In this document: one piece after another, positions 35,415-43,546 of the stretch
Position numbering within the stretch: position 1 is the stretch's first letter
Layout: each line of letters begins with the position of its first letter
DNA from: Hydrogenophilus sp.
GTDB taxonomy: Bacteria; Pseudomonadota; Gammaproteobacteria; Burkholderiales; Thiobacillaceae
Direction of reading: 5' to 3'
Length of the DNA stretch: 64,000 nt
NCBI GenBank assembly: GCA_020725265.1
Contig: DYFK01000018.1
Span: 1-64,000 of the forward strand
Made by a program: the position numbers and the translations under genes
Notes under the pieces: generated by a model
Databases searched by the model: none
What the model was told of the DNA's origin: nothing
Seen by the model: the letters and a program-made list of their open reading frames with translations, nothing else

Positions 35415-36563
35415 ATGCCCGCATCGCAGATCGATTCCACCCAGCTCAGCCTGCTCAAGGCCTGCCTGGCACCCGCCGACGAGATCGAACGGCACTGGCG
35501 CGCCTGGCGCGAGCAGGCCGATCTCGACAGCCTCGACGACGCCTCCAACCGCCTGCTGCCGCTGCTGTACCGGCGCCTGGAGGCGGCCGGCATCGCCGAT
35601 CCGGACATGGCCCGGCTGCGCGGCGTCTATCGTTACCACTGGTGTCGAAACCAGTTGCTGCTGGCCGAATTGCGCCGGCTGTTGCCAGCGCTGCGCGAGC
35701 TCGGCGTCGAGGTGCTGCTGCTCAAGGGCGCGGCGCTGATTCACCGCTATTACCACGACCCCGGCATCCGGCCGATGAGCGACCTCGACATCATGATCCG
35801 GCCGGAAGACATGGAAGCGGTGTTCGCCCTGCTGCGCGAGCGCGGCTGGCAGCCCAAGGTCCAGGCCGATCTGGACCGGATGCGCACGCGCCGGCTGATC
35901 CATGCCGTCGATTTCCGGCGCGACTGGAACGGCCGCGTGCTCGAAATCGACGTGCACTGGACGCCGCTGCATCGCTCCACCTGGCCGGGCGCGGAGAAGG
36001 CGTTCTGGGAGCGCTCCCTGGCGACCAGCGTGGATGGCCAGGCCTGCAGCGTGCTCGACCCGACCGATCAGTTGCTGCATCTGTGTCTGCATGGCGGCGC
36101 CTGGAACGTGATGCCGCCGTTCCGCTGGGTCGCCGACGCCTGCCACGTCCTCCGCGATGACGCCGAGGCCATCGACTGGGAGCGCCTGATCGAGGACGCC
36201 CGCCGACATCACGGCCACGTCATGCTGCGCGCGACCCTGGGCTATCTGCGCGAGGAATTCGCCGCGCCGGTGCCGGAAGCGGTGACGCGCCGGCTGGCGG
36301 CGACCCGGCCGACCCACGCGGAACGCCTGGAACACCGGCTGCTGACGCGCCAGATCGCTGCCGCCCGGCTCGACCAACTGTTGCTGCTGGAATGGTTCAA
36401 CCATTCGCGCGCCTACCCGCGCGGCGGCGTCCTGCGCCGGCTCGTGGCCTTCCCCGACTATCTCAGGCTGAGCTGGAAGCTCGACCACTGGCATCAGATT
36501 CCCGGTTTCATCACCCGTCGGCTGGTCGCCCGGCTGACCGGCAAGAGCCATCACTTCCGTTGA
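35415..36563 (+). CDS. Nucleotidyltransferase-fold family protein (NTP_transf_5-like)
   Basis: A 382-residue protein with the pattern V-L-L-L-K-G-A-A-L then P-M-S-D-L-D-I-M-I-R, the G-[GS]-x9-D-x-D-type active site of the NTP_transf_5 family (Asp pair near residues 123-125), and later L-E-I-D-V-H-W. Such proteins occur with HPr-kinase-like and PqqD-like genes in peptide- and polysaccharide-modification clusters. It opens the plus-strand half of the cluster, with 17 bp to the next gene. The target of nucleotidyl transfer is unknown. Confidence 0.75.
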   Translation: MPASQIDSTQLSLLKACLAPADEIERHWRAWREQADLDSLDDASNRLLPLLYRRLEAAGIADPDMARLRGVYRYHWCRNQLLLAELRRLLPALRELGVEVLLLKGAALIHRYYHDPGIRPMSDLDIMIRPEDMEAVFALLRERGWQPKVQADLDRMRTRRLIHAVDFRRDWNGRVLEIDVHWTPLHRSTWPGAEKAFWERSLATSVDGQACSVLDPTDQLLHLCLHGGAWNVMPPFRWVADACHVLRDDAEAIDWERLIEDARRHHGHVMLRATLGYLREEFAAPVPEAVTRRLAATRPTHAERLEHRLLTRQIAAARLDQLLLLEWFNHSRAYPRGGVLRRLVAFPDYLRLSWKLDHWHQIPGFITRRLVARLTGKSHHFR

Positions 36564-36580
36564 CCACCCGCGCCGCCGCC

Positions 36581-37303
36581 ATGTCCAGTCCCCCCCTCGT
36601 CAGCGTCATCGTCACCTGTTTCAACCGCCAGGCCTATCTCGCCGAGGCGCTCGACAGCATCCTCGAACAGCGCCTCACCGATTACGAGATCGTGCTGGTG
36701 GATGATGGCTCCACCGACGATTCCGCGCGCATCGCCGGCGAGTACGCCGAGCGCCACGGCGACCGTCTGCGCTACCACCATCAGACCAACCGGGGCGCCG
36801 CCGCCGCCAAGAACACCGGCGTGCGGCTGGCGGCCGGCCGCTACATCGCCTTCCTCGATTCCGACGACCGCTGGACGCCGGACAAGCTGGAAACCCAGTT
36901 GCGCCATGTCGAAAGCCACCCGGACATCCGCGTGCGCTTCGCCCACGGCCGCCAGTTCCCCAGCCCGGAACTGGCGCCGGAACAGCGTGCCCGCCTGCAT
37001 TGCCCGGAACAGCCGATGCCGGCGCCGGTCTCCGGCACGCTGTTGATCGAACGAGACGATTTCCTGCGCATCGGCCCGTTCCGCGAAGAACTGCGGGTCG
37101 GCATCGACGTCGAGTGGAACCTGCGCGCGCGCGCCTCCGAGCTGGTCATCGCGACGCTGCCGGAGGTGCTGCTGCTGCGCCGCGTCCATCCCGGCAATTC
37201 CGGTTTCACCGAGCGGGACACCCGCAAACAGCACACCGCCATCCTCAAGGAACACCTCGACCGGATGCGCGCGCGCAGGCCCGCCGGGCCAACTGATTCA
37301 TAG
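36581..37303 (+). CDS. Family 2 glycosyltransferase
   Basis: A 240-residue GT-A enzyme: V-S-V-I-V-T-C-F-N-R at the N terminus, V-L-V-D-D-G-S-T-D-D (nucleotide binding) and F-L-D-S-D-D-R-W (metal-binding DXD-type). The acceptor region includes I-D-V-E-W-N-L, where Glu-Trp is the usual catalytic-base area. The ATG at 36581 was chosen because V-S-V-I-V should lie close to the N terminus. It is the first of three GT2 domains encoded in a row; this one and the second look catalytically intact. Sugar and acceptor are unknown. Confidence 0.85.
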   Translation: MSSPPLVSVIVTCFNRQAYLAEALDSILEQRLTDYEIVLVDDGSTDDSARIAGEYAERHGDRLRYHHQTNRGAAAAKNTGVRLAAGRYIAFLDSDDRWTPDKLETQLRHVESHPDIRVRFAHGRQFPSPELAPEQRARLHCPEQPMPAPVSGTLLIERDDFLRIGPFREELRVGIDVEWNLRARASELVIATLPEVLLLRRVHPGNSGFTERDTRKQHTAILKEHLDRMRARRPAGPTDS

Positions 37304-37310
37304 GCAAGCC

Positions 37311-39083
37311 ATGACCGATTTTTACGACGACGAAAACCTGCAACAAACCTTTGTCGACGCCATGGCGGCGAGCTACGCCGCCGCCGCCGAACGTCACGAG
37401 GAGCGCGTCGGCCTGCTGCTCGCCGGCATCGCCATCGAACTGCGCTTCGCCAGCCCGGCGCTGCGCCATCTGCCGGCCATCCCCGCCGGCCAGACGCCGG
37501 CCCTGACCATCTCGATCTGGGACCGCGCCGGCACCGGCGTCGCCGCGCCGCCACCGCCGTTCGACAAGAAGCGCATCACCGACCGCGGCGACATCTGGGG
37601 CTTCGTCAGTCGGCGTTTCCGGCTGGCCTTCCATTACGGCGAGTTTTCCGTGAACGTGTTCGACCGCAAGCGCGGCCATGGCTATTTCTGGGTCGACGAT
37701 GCCGCCCGCCTGCCCTACTGGACCGCCGCCGCGCCGTTGCGCACGCAACTGCACTGGTGCATGGAAGCCAGCGGCCGCCAGCTCCTGCACGCCGCCGCCG
37801 TCGGTACCGAGGACGGCGGTCTGCTGCTGACCGGCCGGGGCGGCATCGGCAAATCCTCGACCGCGCTGGCCGGATTGCTGCACGGCATGGATTTCGCCGG
37901 CGACGATTACGTGGTGGTGGCGCTGGAGCCGAAACCCCGGGTCCATCCGCTGTACAGCTCGGCCAAGGTCAACCGCGACCAGCTCGATCGCTTCCCGGCG
38001 CTGGCCGGGCATCTGCGCAATCCCGACGGCGGCGCCGACGAGAAGGCCATCTTCGATCTGCTGCCCGCCTACCGGACGCGCATTCCCGACGGCATGCCGA
38101 TCCGCGCCATCCTGGTGCCGGGCGTGGCCGACCAGACCGAATCGGCGATCGACGCCAACATCGGACTGGACGCGGTGCGCCACGCCGCCGCCTTTTCCAC
38201 GGTCGAGCAACTGCCGCATGCCGGCAAGTACACCTATGGCTTCATCGACGAACTGACCCGGCGGGTGCCCGCCTATCGCCTGCGCCTGGGCCGCGACCGC
38301 GCGGCGCTGGCGACGACCCTCAAGGATTTTCTGGCGCGGCCGACGCCGCCGGCCAGCGCGCGCGCGCACGCGCCGGCGGCGGACTGGCCGCTGGTCAGCG
38401 TGGTGGTGCCGGCCTACAACCGGGAACGCATGCTGCCGGAAGTGCTCGCCAACATCCGCGGCCAGGGCTACCCCAACCTGGAGATCATCGTCGTCGACGA
38501 CGGCTCCACCGACCGCACCGCCGAGGTCGCGCGCGCCCAGCCCGACGTCCGTCTGTTCGAACAACCCAACGGCGGCCCGGCGCAGGCGCGCAACCGGGCG
38601 ATCATCAACGCGCGCGGCGAATTCATCGCCTGCCTGGACAGCGACGACCTGTGGCCGGACGGCATGCTCGCGCATCTGGTCGACGCGCTGCGCCGCGATG
38701 CGGACGCCGAGGTCGCCCGGGGCTGGCCGCAACTGGCCCGACTCGGCGCCAACGACGACTTCGAATTCGAGGGCAATCCGCTCGAAGGCTTCCCCAACTA
38801 CATCACCGGCAGCGTGTTCCGCCGCCGGGTGTTCGACCGGGTCGGCCTGTTCGATCCGGAACTGCGTTTCGGCGAGGACAACGACTGGTTCAACCGCGCC
38901 CGCGAGCATGGCGTCGGCGTCCTCCGCCCGGACTGCGTCTCCGTGATCGTGCGCCGTCATGGCGGCAACATGACCTACGGCAAGAACCTGGTGCAGCTCA
39001 ACGTGCTGCGCGTCGCCAAGAAAGTGCTCGACCGCCGCCGCGCCGGCGCCACCGCTCCGGCCGCCCCCACCAATCCGAAATAG
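37311..39083 (+). CDS. HPr-kinase-like / family 2 glycosyltransferase fusion
   Basis: A 590-residue two-domain protein. Residues 1-340 resemble HprK-related kinases: H-A-A-A-V-G just before the Walker A loop G-R-G-G-I-G-K-S-S-T (175-184), then F-A-G-D-D-Y-V. Residues 358-575 are a complete GT2 domain with V-V-D-D-G-S-T (395-401) and C-L-D-S-D-D-L-W (441-448). HprK-related kinases accompany PqqD-like proteins in some exosortase and peptide-modification loci; a single-chain fusion to a glycosyltransferase is unusual in my knowledge. It lies 7 bp after the preceding gene. The kinase target is unknown, since no HPr-like protein is encoded here. Confidence 0.8.
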   Translation: MTDFYDDENLQQTFVDAMAASYAAAAERHEERVGLLLAGIAIELRFASPALRHLPAIPAGQTPALTISIWDRAGTGVAAPPPPFDKKRITDRGDIWGFVSRRFRLAFHYGEFSVNVFDRKRGHGYFWVDDAARLPYWTAAAPLRTQLHWCMEASGRQLLHAAAVGTEDGGLLLTGRGGIGKSSTALAGLLHGMDFAGDDYVVVALEPKPRVHPLYSSAKVNRDQLDRFPALAGHLRNPDGGADEKAIFDLLPAYRTRIPDGMPIRAILVPGVADQTESAIDANIGLDAVRHAAAFSTVEQLPHAGKYTYGFIDELTRRVPAYRLRLGRDRAALATTLKDFLARPTPPASARAHAPAADWPLVSVVVPAYNRERMLPEVLANIRGQGYPNLEIIVVDDGSTDRTAEVARAQPDVRLFEQPNGGPAQARNRAIINARGEFIACLDSDDLWPDGMLAHLVDALRRDADAEVARGWPQLARLGANDDFEFEGNPLEGFPNYITGSVFRRRVFDRVGLFDPELRFGEDNDWFNRAREHGVGVLRPDCVSVIVRRHGGNMTYGKNLVQLNVLRVAKKVLDRRRAGATAPAAPTNPK

Positions 39084-39100
39084 CGACAAGGAAACCGACC

Positions 39101-39550
39101 ATGCTTCCCAGCCTGCTCAAACTGCCGCACGACGACATCGTGTTCGAAAACTACGAGGACGAAATGGTCCTGCTCAACCTGCCCGAGGGCGTCTATTTCA
39201 CGCTCGACCGGGTTGGCGGCGACTGCCTGCTCTGGCTGCTCAGCGCGCCGAACGCGGCGGCCGCGGTCGAGGCGATCCGCGCCCGTCACGCCGGCGACGC
39301 CGGCGAGATCGAGGCCGGCCTGGTCCGACTGGTCGAACAGGTCACCGGCGCCGGTCTGGCGCTCGCGCGCGCCGACGGCGAACCCGGCCTGGACCTGGAG
39401 ATCGGCCCGGTCGAAGCCGGCTCGATCTACGCGCCGCCGCGGCTCGACCGCTACGACGATATCGAGGACATCCTCAAGTTCGATCCGGTGCATGAAGTCG
39501 CCGAGACCGGTTGGCCCAACGTCCGCGCCGATGCCGACGGACCGCGTTGA
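39101..39550 (+). CDS. PqqD-like protein
   Basis: A 149-residue protein. Residues 10-95 match the PqqD winged-helix pattern: L-L-N-L-P-E-G-V-Y-F-T-L-D-R-V-G, then a helix with W-L-L-S-A and a V-E-A-I-R-A-R-H segment. PqqD proteins bind leader peptides and present them to radical SAM enzymes. A non-PqqD tail of about 50 residues follows (Y-A-P-P-R-L-D-R-Y-D-D-I-E-D-I-L). The 3' end overlaps the next gene, which encodes a radical SAM domain, by 20 bp, supporting a physical partnership. Confidence 0.75.
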   Translation: MLPSLLKLPHDDIVFENYEDEMVLLNLPEGVYFTLDRVGGDCLLWLLSAPNAAAAVEAIRARHAGDAGEIEAGLVRLVEQVTGAGLALARADGEPGLDLEIGPVEAGSIYAPPRLDRYDDIEDILKFDPVHEVAETGWPNVRADADGPR

Positions 39551-41402
39551 GCGCGACGCGCGCGCCAGCGCCAGCGTCATCGTCCGCGCCGACCGACGCG
39601 CGGAGCTGACCGCGACGCTGGCCGGACTTCAACGGCAGACCCGGCCGCCGCGCCAGATCCTGATCGTCGGCGCCGGCGGTGACGCGGATCACGCGCGGGG
39701 TTTCGCCGCGCCCGCGCCGGACATCCGGCTGCTCGACGACGCGCCGGCCACGCCGGCCGGCCAGCGCAATCACGCGCTGCGTTTCGCCGACGGGGCGTTC
39801 ATCGCCTTCCTGGAAGCCGGCGCGACACCGCGCCCGGATTGGCTGGCCGCGATCGAAACGGCCTTCGACGCCGATCCGGAACTGATCGCGTTGCAGGGCG
39901 ACCTGGGTGCCTTCGGCGATCCCCCGGCGTCGTCAGCCAGCCACGAGGACGCCGACGCCATCGATACCCGCAACTTCGCCATCCGCGCCCAGGCGATCCG
40001 CCGCTACCGCGAACCGTTCAGCGAGCGCATCGTCGCCTGCGAGCAGGAAGACCTGCGCTGGAAACTGGCGGCCGACGGCATCCGGCCGCGCCGACTGGCC
40101 GGCATCGCGGTCGACCCCGGCGCCGGCCGCGAATCGCTGACCGACCGGTACCGCCACCATTACCGGACCGGCATCGGCCTGCTGCAACTGCGCCGGCTGC
40201 ACGAAGGTTTTCGCGATCCCCGGCTGGCGCCCGCGCGTTCCAAGACCGCCGCGCTGGCCTGGCTGGCGCGCGAACTGGTCACGCCGACCCGGCCGCTCGC
40301 CGACTACCCGGCGCGTGTCGCCAGCCGTGTCGGCCTGCTCGCCGGCCTGACCGCCGGCCGCAAGGCCCGGCCGTCGCCGGCCCGGCCGGGCACGCCCGAC
40401 GATCTGCTGTTCTTCGTCACCAACAAGTGCAACCTGCGTTGCCAGCACTGCTTCTACATCGAGGAACTCGACCGCCCGACCCGCGCGCTCGACGCGGCCA
40501 CGGTGGCGCGCATCGTCGATTCGCTGACCCGCGACCTGCGCTCGGTCTCCTTCACCGGCGGCGAGCCGTTCCTGTGCCCGGACCTGGTCGAGATCTGCGA
40601 GGTGTTCGCCCGCCGCATCCGCGCGCGCGACCTGTCGATCGCCAGCAACGGCTACTACACGGCGCGCACGGTCGAGGCGGTCGAGCGCATCCTGGGCTTC
40701 GCCAACTTCAACCTGTACGTGCGCATTTCCCTGGACGGCCCGCGCGCCACGCATGACGCGCTCCGCGGCAATCCGCGCTCGTTCGACCATGCCCTGGCCA
40801 CCCTTCATGCGCTCAAGGCCTTGGCCGCGCGCCAGCCGCGCCTGCATGTCGAGATCCAGACCTCGGTCGGCGCGCGCAACAGCGCCGAACTGGAGGAACT
40901 GGCCGATTTCGTCGCGCGCGAGCTGGGCGTGTTCCACCTGTTCGAGATCGCCCGCGACGTCGGCATGTTCGCCGGCAACGACTTCCTGCTGCCCGGCTAC
41001 GGCCCGCCCGACAAGAGCGATCTGCTCGGCGCCGAGGCGATGGCCGGCGTGCTCGCGCGCATCCGCGCGATCTACGACCGCCACCTGGAGATGGGCCACG
41101 TCAACGTCTGACAGACCGGCTTCCAGTTGCGCCTGCTCGAAACCGCCGTCGAACAGGTGCGCCAGGGCCGGCCGATCCTGGCCTGCGCGACCGGCGACTC
41201 GATGGCCTGCATCCACCCCAATCTGGATGTGTCGATCTGCGAGATGACCCAGCCGATCGGCAACCTGGCCGACCACGACCACGATCTCGGCCGCCTGCTG
41301 CGCGAGCGTTTCACGCCGGCGCTGCGCGCCCGCCGCGACGCCTGTCATTGCACCAACGCCTGCAACAACAGCTCCACCCTGAAATCGCTCAGCGCGGCCT
41401 GA
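39531..41402 (+). CDS. Degenerate-GT2 / radical SAM-SPASM fusion with an internal in-frame TGA
   Basis: Starting at the ATG at 39531, residues 12-230 resemble a GT2 domain whose motifs are eroded (V-G-A-G-G in place of D-D-G; F-L-E-A-G-A in place of D-S-D-D). Residues 290-520 are a radical SAM core with C-N-L-R-C-Q-H-C (Cys300, 304, 307) and F-T-G-G-E-P. Codon 527 (41109-41111) is TGA. The same frame continues without another stop to 41402 and encodes a credible SPASM end with Cys552, 560, 570 and C-H-C-T-N-A-C. Without it the enzyme lacks its auxiliary-cluster domain. A TGG-to-TGA change is simplest; selenocysteine or readthrough is possible. The C-terminal 14 bp overlap the convergent gene. 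Confidence 0.75.
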
Positions 41403-42459
41403 CCGCCGCCGGCGCCAGCCGTTCGATGCGCGCCAGCATCCCGGCCGGATCGATGTCGCCTTTGAGCTGGCTGGCGCGCCAGTCCGGCCAGCGCGCGCGC
41501 AGCGCGGAACGGCCGGCCGCGTCGGTAACGATGCGGTCGAGCAGGGTGTAGAGGTTGTCGCGGTGGACCCGCATCCGCGCCAGCGTGCCGGCGCGGATGG
41601 TTTCCGCCGGAATCTCCAGCGCCGCCAGTTCGTCGACCGCCGCCGCGATGGCCCGGGCATCATCGGCGACGACGCGGGTCCAGGCCGGATCGAAGAGAAC
41701 GTCGCGACCGCCCAGGCTGGCGGTGGAAACCACCGGCAACCCCGTCAGCAGATACTGCGCGCTGGCGTACATGGCGCCCTCCGCCGCCGACAGGCACAGA
41801 CCCACCCGGCATTCGTTCAGGCAAGCATTGATCTCGGCCATGGAAAAGGACCGGTAGTCGGCGGCCAGCGGGTCGTTGTACCAGTGCGCGCGCGCCAGCA
41901 GTTTCCGGACCGAGGCCGCGTAAGCGGGATCGTGATAATCCATGTTTCGCGCCGTGACCAGCGCCAGGCTGGCAATGCCCGCCGCCAGCGCGTGGCGCTT
42001 GAAGGCGTCGACCCTGGCGTCATAGATGGCATCGAAGCGTTTGTCGACGCCAGCGAGAGGCCGGAAGATGTCCGCATCGACGAAGGCGTTTTGATGGACC
42101 AGGGCGGCGTCCAACCCGGCCCGCTCCAGCGCCAGCCGCTCGGCCTCGGTGTTGGCCAGGAACACGAGCTGGTGATTGGCATGCCGGCGAACGTGTCGAC
42201 GCGACCGGACCAGCAGGCGGGCGATCTGTCCAGGTTGTTCCTGGGTCCAGGAAAAGGCGACCAGCAGATGGACCCGCCGGCGCCGGTAGCGCCGGAAAAC
42301 CGGCAGCAAGGCGCCGTCGTCATGGGCCAGCACCCAGTCGAACACGTACAGGATCAGCGGGTCATCATGCAGGACCAGAGCGTCGCCACCGCGCAAATGT
42401 CGTTCCAGCCAGGCCAGCGGCCAGAATCGATACCAGCGTCGCGCCAGTTCCGGACTCAT
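41389..42459 (-). CDS. Glycosyltransferase-like protein (paralogue 1)
   Basis: A 356-residue protein resembling GT-B glycosyltransferases. The C-terminal half has E-C-R-V-G-L-C-L-S-A-A-E-G, A-S-A-Q-Y-L-L-T-G-L-P-V-V-S-T and G-G-R-D-V-L-F, the usual nucleotide-sugar pocket with an E-x7-E-like arrangement. It is about half identical by eye to the protein encoded immediately upstream (42456-43541), sharing L-R-G-G-D-x-L-V-L-H-D-D-P and H-W-Y-N-D-P-L-A. It overlaps that gene by 4 bp and the convergent radical SAM gene by 14 bp at their 3' ends. Sugar specificity is unknown. Confidence 0.7.
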   Translation of the reverse strand: MSPELARRWYRFWPLAWLERHLRGGDALVLHDDPLILYVFDWVLAHDDGALLPVFRRYRRRRVHLLVAFSWTQEQPGQIARLLVRSRRHVRRHANHQLVFLANTEAERLALERAGLDAALVHQNAFVDADIFRPLAGVDKRFDAIYDARVDAFKRHALAAGIASLALVTARNMDYHDPAYAASVRKLLARAHWYNDPLAADYRSFSMAEINACLNECRVGLCLSAAEGAMYASAQYLLTGLPVVSTASLGGRDVLFDPAWTRVVADDARAIAAAVDELAALEIPAETIRAGTLARMRVHRDNLYTLLDRIVTDAAGRSALRARWPDWRASQLKGDIDPAGMLARIERLAPAAVRPR

Positions 42460-43541
42460 GAATCTCTCCGTCCGGCGTCATCGCTCCATCGTCGTGCCTG
42501 TTCCAGACGCGCGAGCACCGCCGCCGGCGCCACCAGGTCGCCGAGATCCTCGGCGATCCAGGCTTGCCAGCGCGCTTGCCAGTCCACGCGCCGGCCGCCG
42601 CCGGCGGTCAACTGGTCGAGCAGTTCGAACAGGCGCTGTCGGTGCGCTTCCATCTTCAGCAGCGTGCGCGCCCGGATGGTTGCCGCCGGCACCGGGCAAG
42701 CACACAGGGCCCGGACCGCTTCGGCGATGGCCTCGGGCCGGTCCTCGACCACCCGCGTGTAATCGGGATCGAAGAAGACATCGCGGCCTCCCAGGCTCGG
42801 CGTCGAGACCACCGGCAATCCGGCGAGCAGGTACTGGATGCTGGCCTTCATCGCGCCCTCCTCGGCCGACAGGCACAGACCGACCCGGCACTCGTTCAGG
42901 CGGGCGTTGATCTCGCGCCGGTCGAGCAGGCGGTAATCCGGAGCCAGCGGATCGTTGTACCAGTGCGCGTGGCCGAGTTGCTCACGGACCCGGCGGCTGT
43001 GGTCCTCGTCATGCAGGCGGTCGAGCCGGCTGACGATCAAGGCCAGACTGTCGATGCCGGCGGCCAGGTAATGGCGCTTGAACGGCAGCAGGCGGGCGTC
43101 GTAGACGGCGTCGAAACGCTTTTCCACCCCCGGCAGCGGCCGGAAGATGGCCGGGTCGACGAAGGCGTTGTGATTGATGAACGCGGAATCCAGACCGGCG
43201 CGGAGGTAGGCGTCGTGCTGGCTGACGCTGTTCGCCATCATCATCACCCGATGGCGCGGATGACGGCGCAGATGCCGGGCTCGCCAGGCGGCCAGGTTGG
43301 CGACATGCCAGGCGTTTTCCCGGCACCAGGAAAACCCCATCAGCAAATGCACCGGCGCGTCCCGATGGCGACGGAACAATGGCAGCAGCGCGCCCGACTG
43401 GTGCTCCAGCACCCAGTCGCGGACATACAGGATGGGGGGATCGTCGTGCAGCACCAGGCAATCGCCGCCGCGCAGGTGGGGTTCCAACCCGGACCAGGGC
43501 AGCACGCGGTAGATCCGCGCGGCGAGGTCGACTCCGGCCAT
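42456..43541 (-). CDS. Glycosyltransferase-like protein (paralogue 2)
   Basis: A 361-residue paralogue of the 41389-42459 protein, with E-C-R-V-G-L-C-L-S-A-E-E-G-A, Q-Y-L-L-A-G-L-P-V-V-S-T and G-G-R-D-V-F-F-D-P. The ATG at 43541 (M-A-G-V-D-L-A-A-R) lies 5 bp past the radical SAM stop and gives an N terminus that aligns with the paralogue; the frame stays open far upstream but antisense-like. The pair probably arose by tandem duplication and could add two successive or alternative sugars. Confidence 0.7.
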   Translation of the reverse strand: MAGVDLAARIYRVLPWSGLEPHLRGGDCLVLHDDPPILYVRDWVLEHQSGALLPLFRRHRDAPVHLLMGFSWCRENAWHVANLAAWRARHLRRHPRHRVMMMANSVSQHDAYLRAGLDSAFINHNAFVDPAIFRPLPGVEKRFDAVYDARLLPFKRHYLAAGIDSLALIVSRLDRLHDEDHSRRVREQLGHAHWYNDPLAPDYRLLDRREINARLNECRVGLCLSAEEGAMKASIQYLLAGLPVVSTPSLGGRDVFFDPDYTRVVEDRPEAIAEAVRALCACPVPAATIRARTLLKMEAHRQRLFELLDQLTAGGGRRVDWQARWQAWIAEDLGDLVAPAAVLARLEQARRWSDDAGRRDS

Positions 43542-43546
43542 CCGGA

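Noticed and set aside
37304-39530. Hidden precursor peptide gene in the modification cluster
   Set aside because: The gaps at 37304-37310 and 39084-39100 are too short, and no short frame with a ribosome site was seen within or beside the cluster.
41109-41150. Selenocysteine insertion as the leading explanation of the TGA
   Set aside because: The only stem-loop I can draw after the TGA has two 3-base bulges and no proper apical G-U. No selenium gene is in the window, and the TGA does not fall on an expected Cys of the SPASM domain.
41112-41402. Independent small Cys-rich gene restarting after the TGA
   Set aside because: No ribosome site or ATG is present. The frame is the same as that of the upstream radical SAM gene and supplies exactly its missing SPASM end, so it is the same gene.
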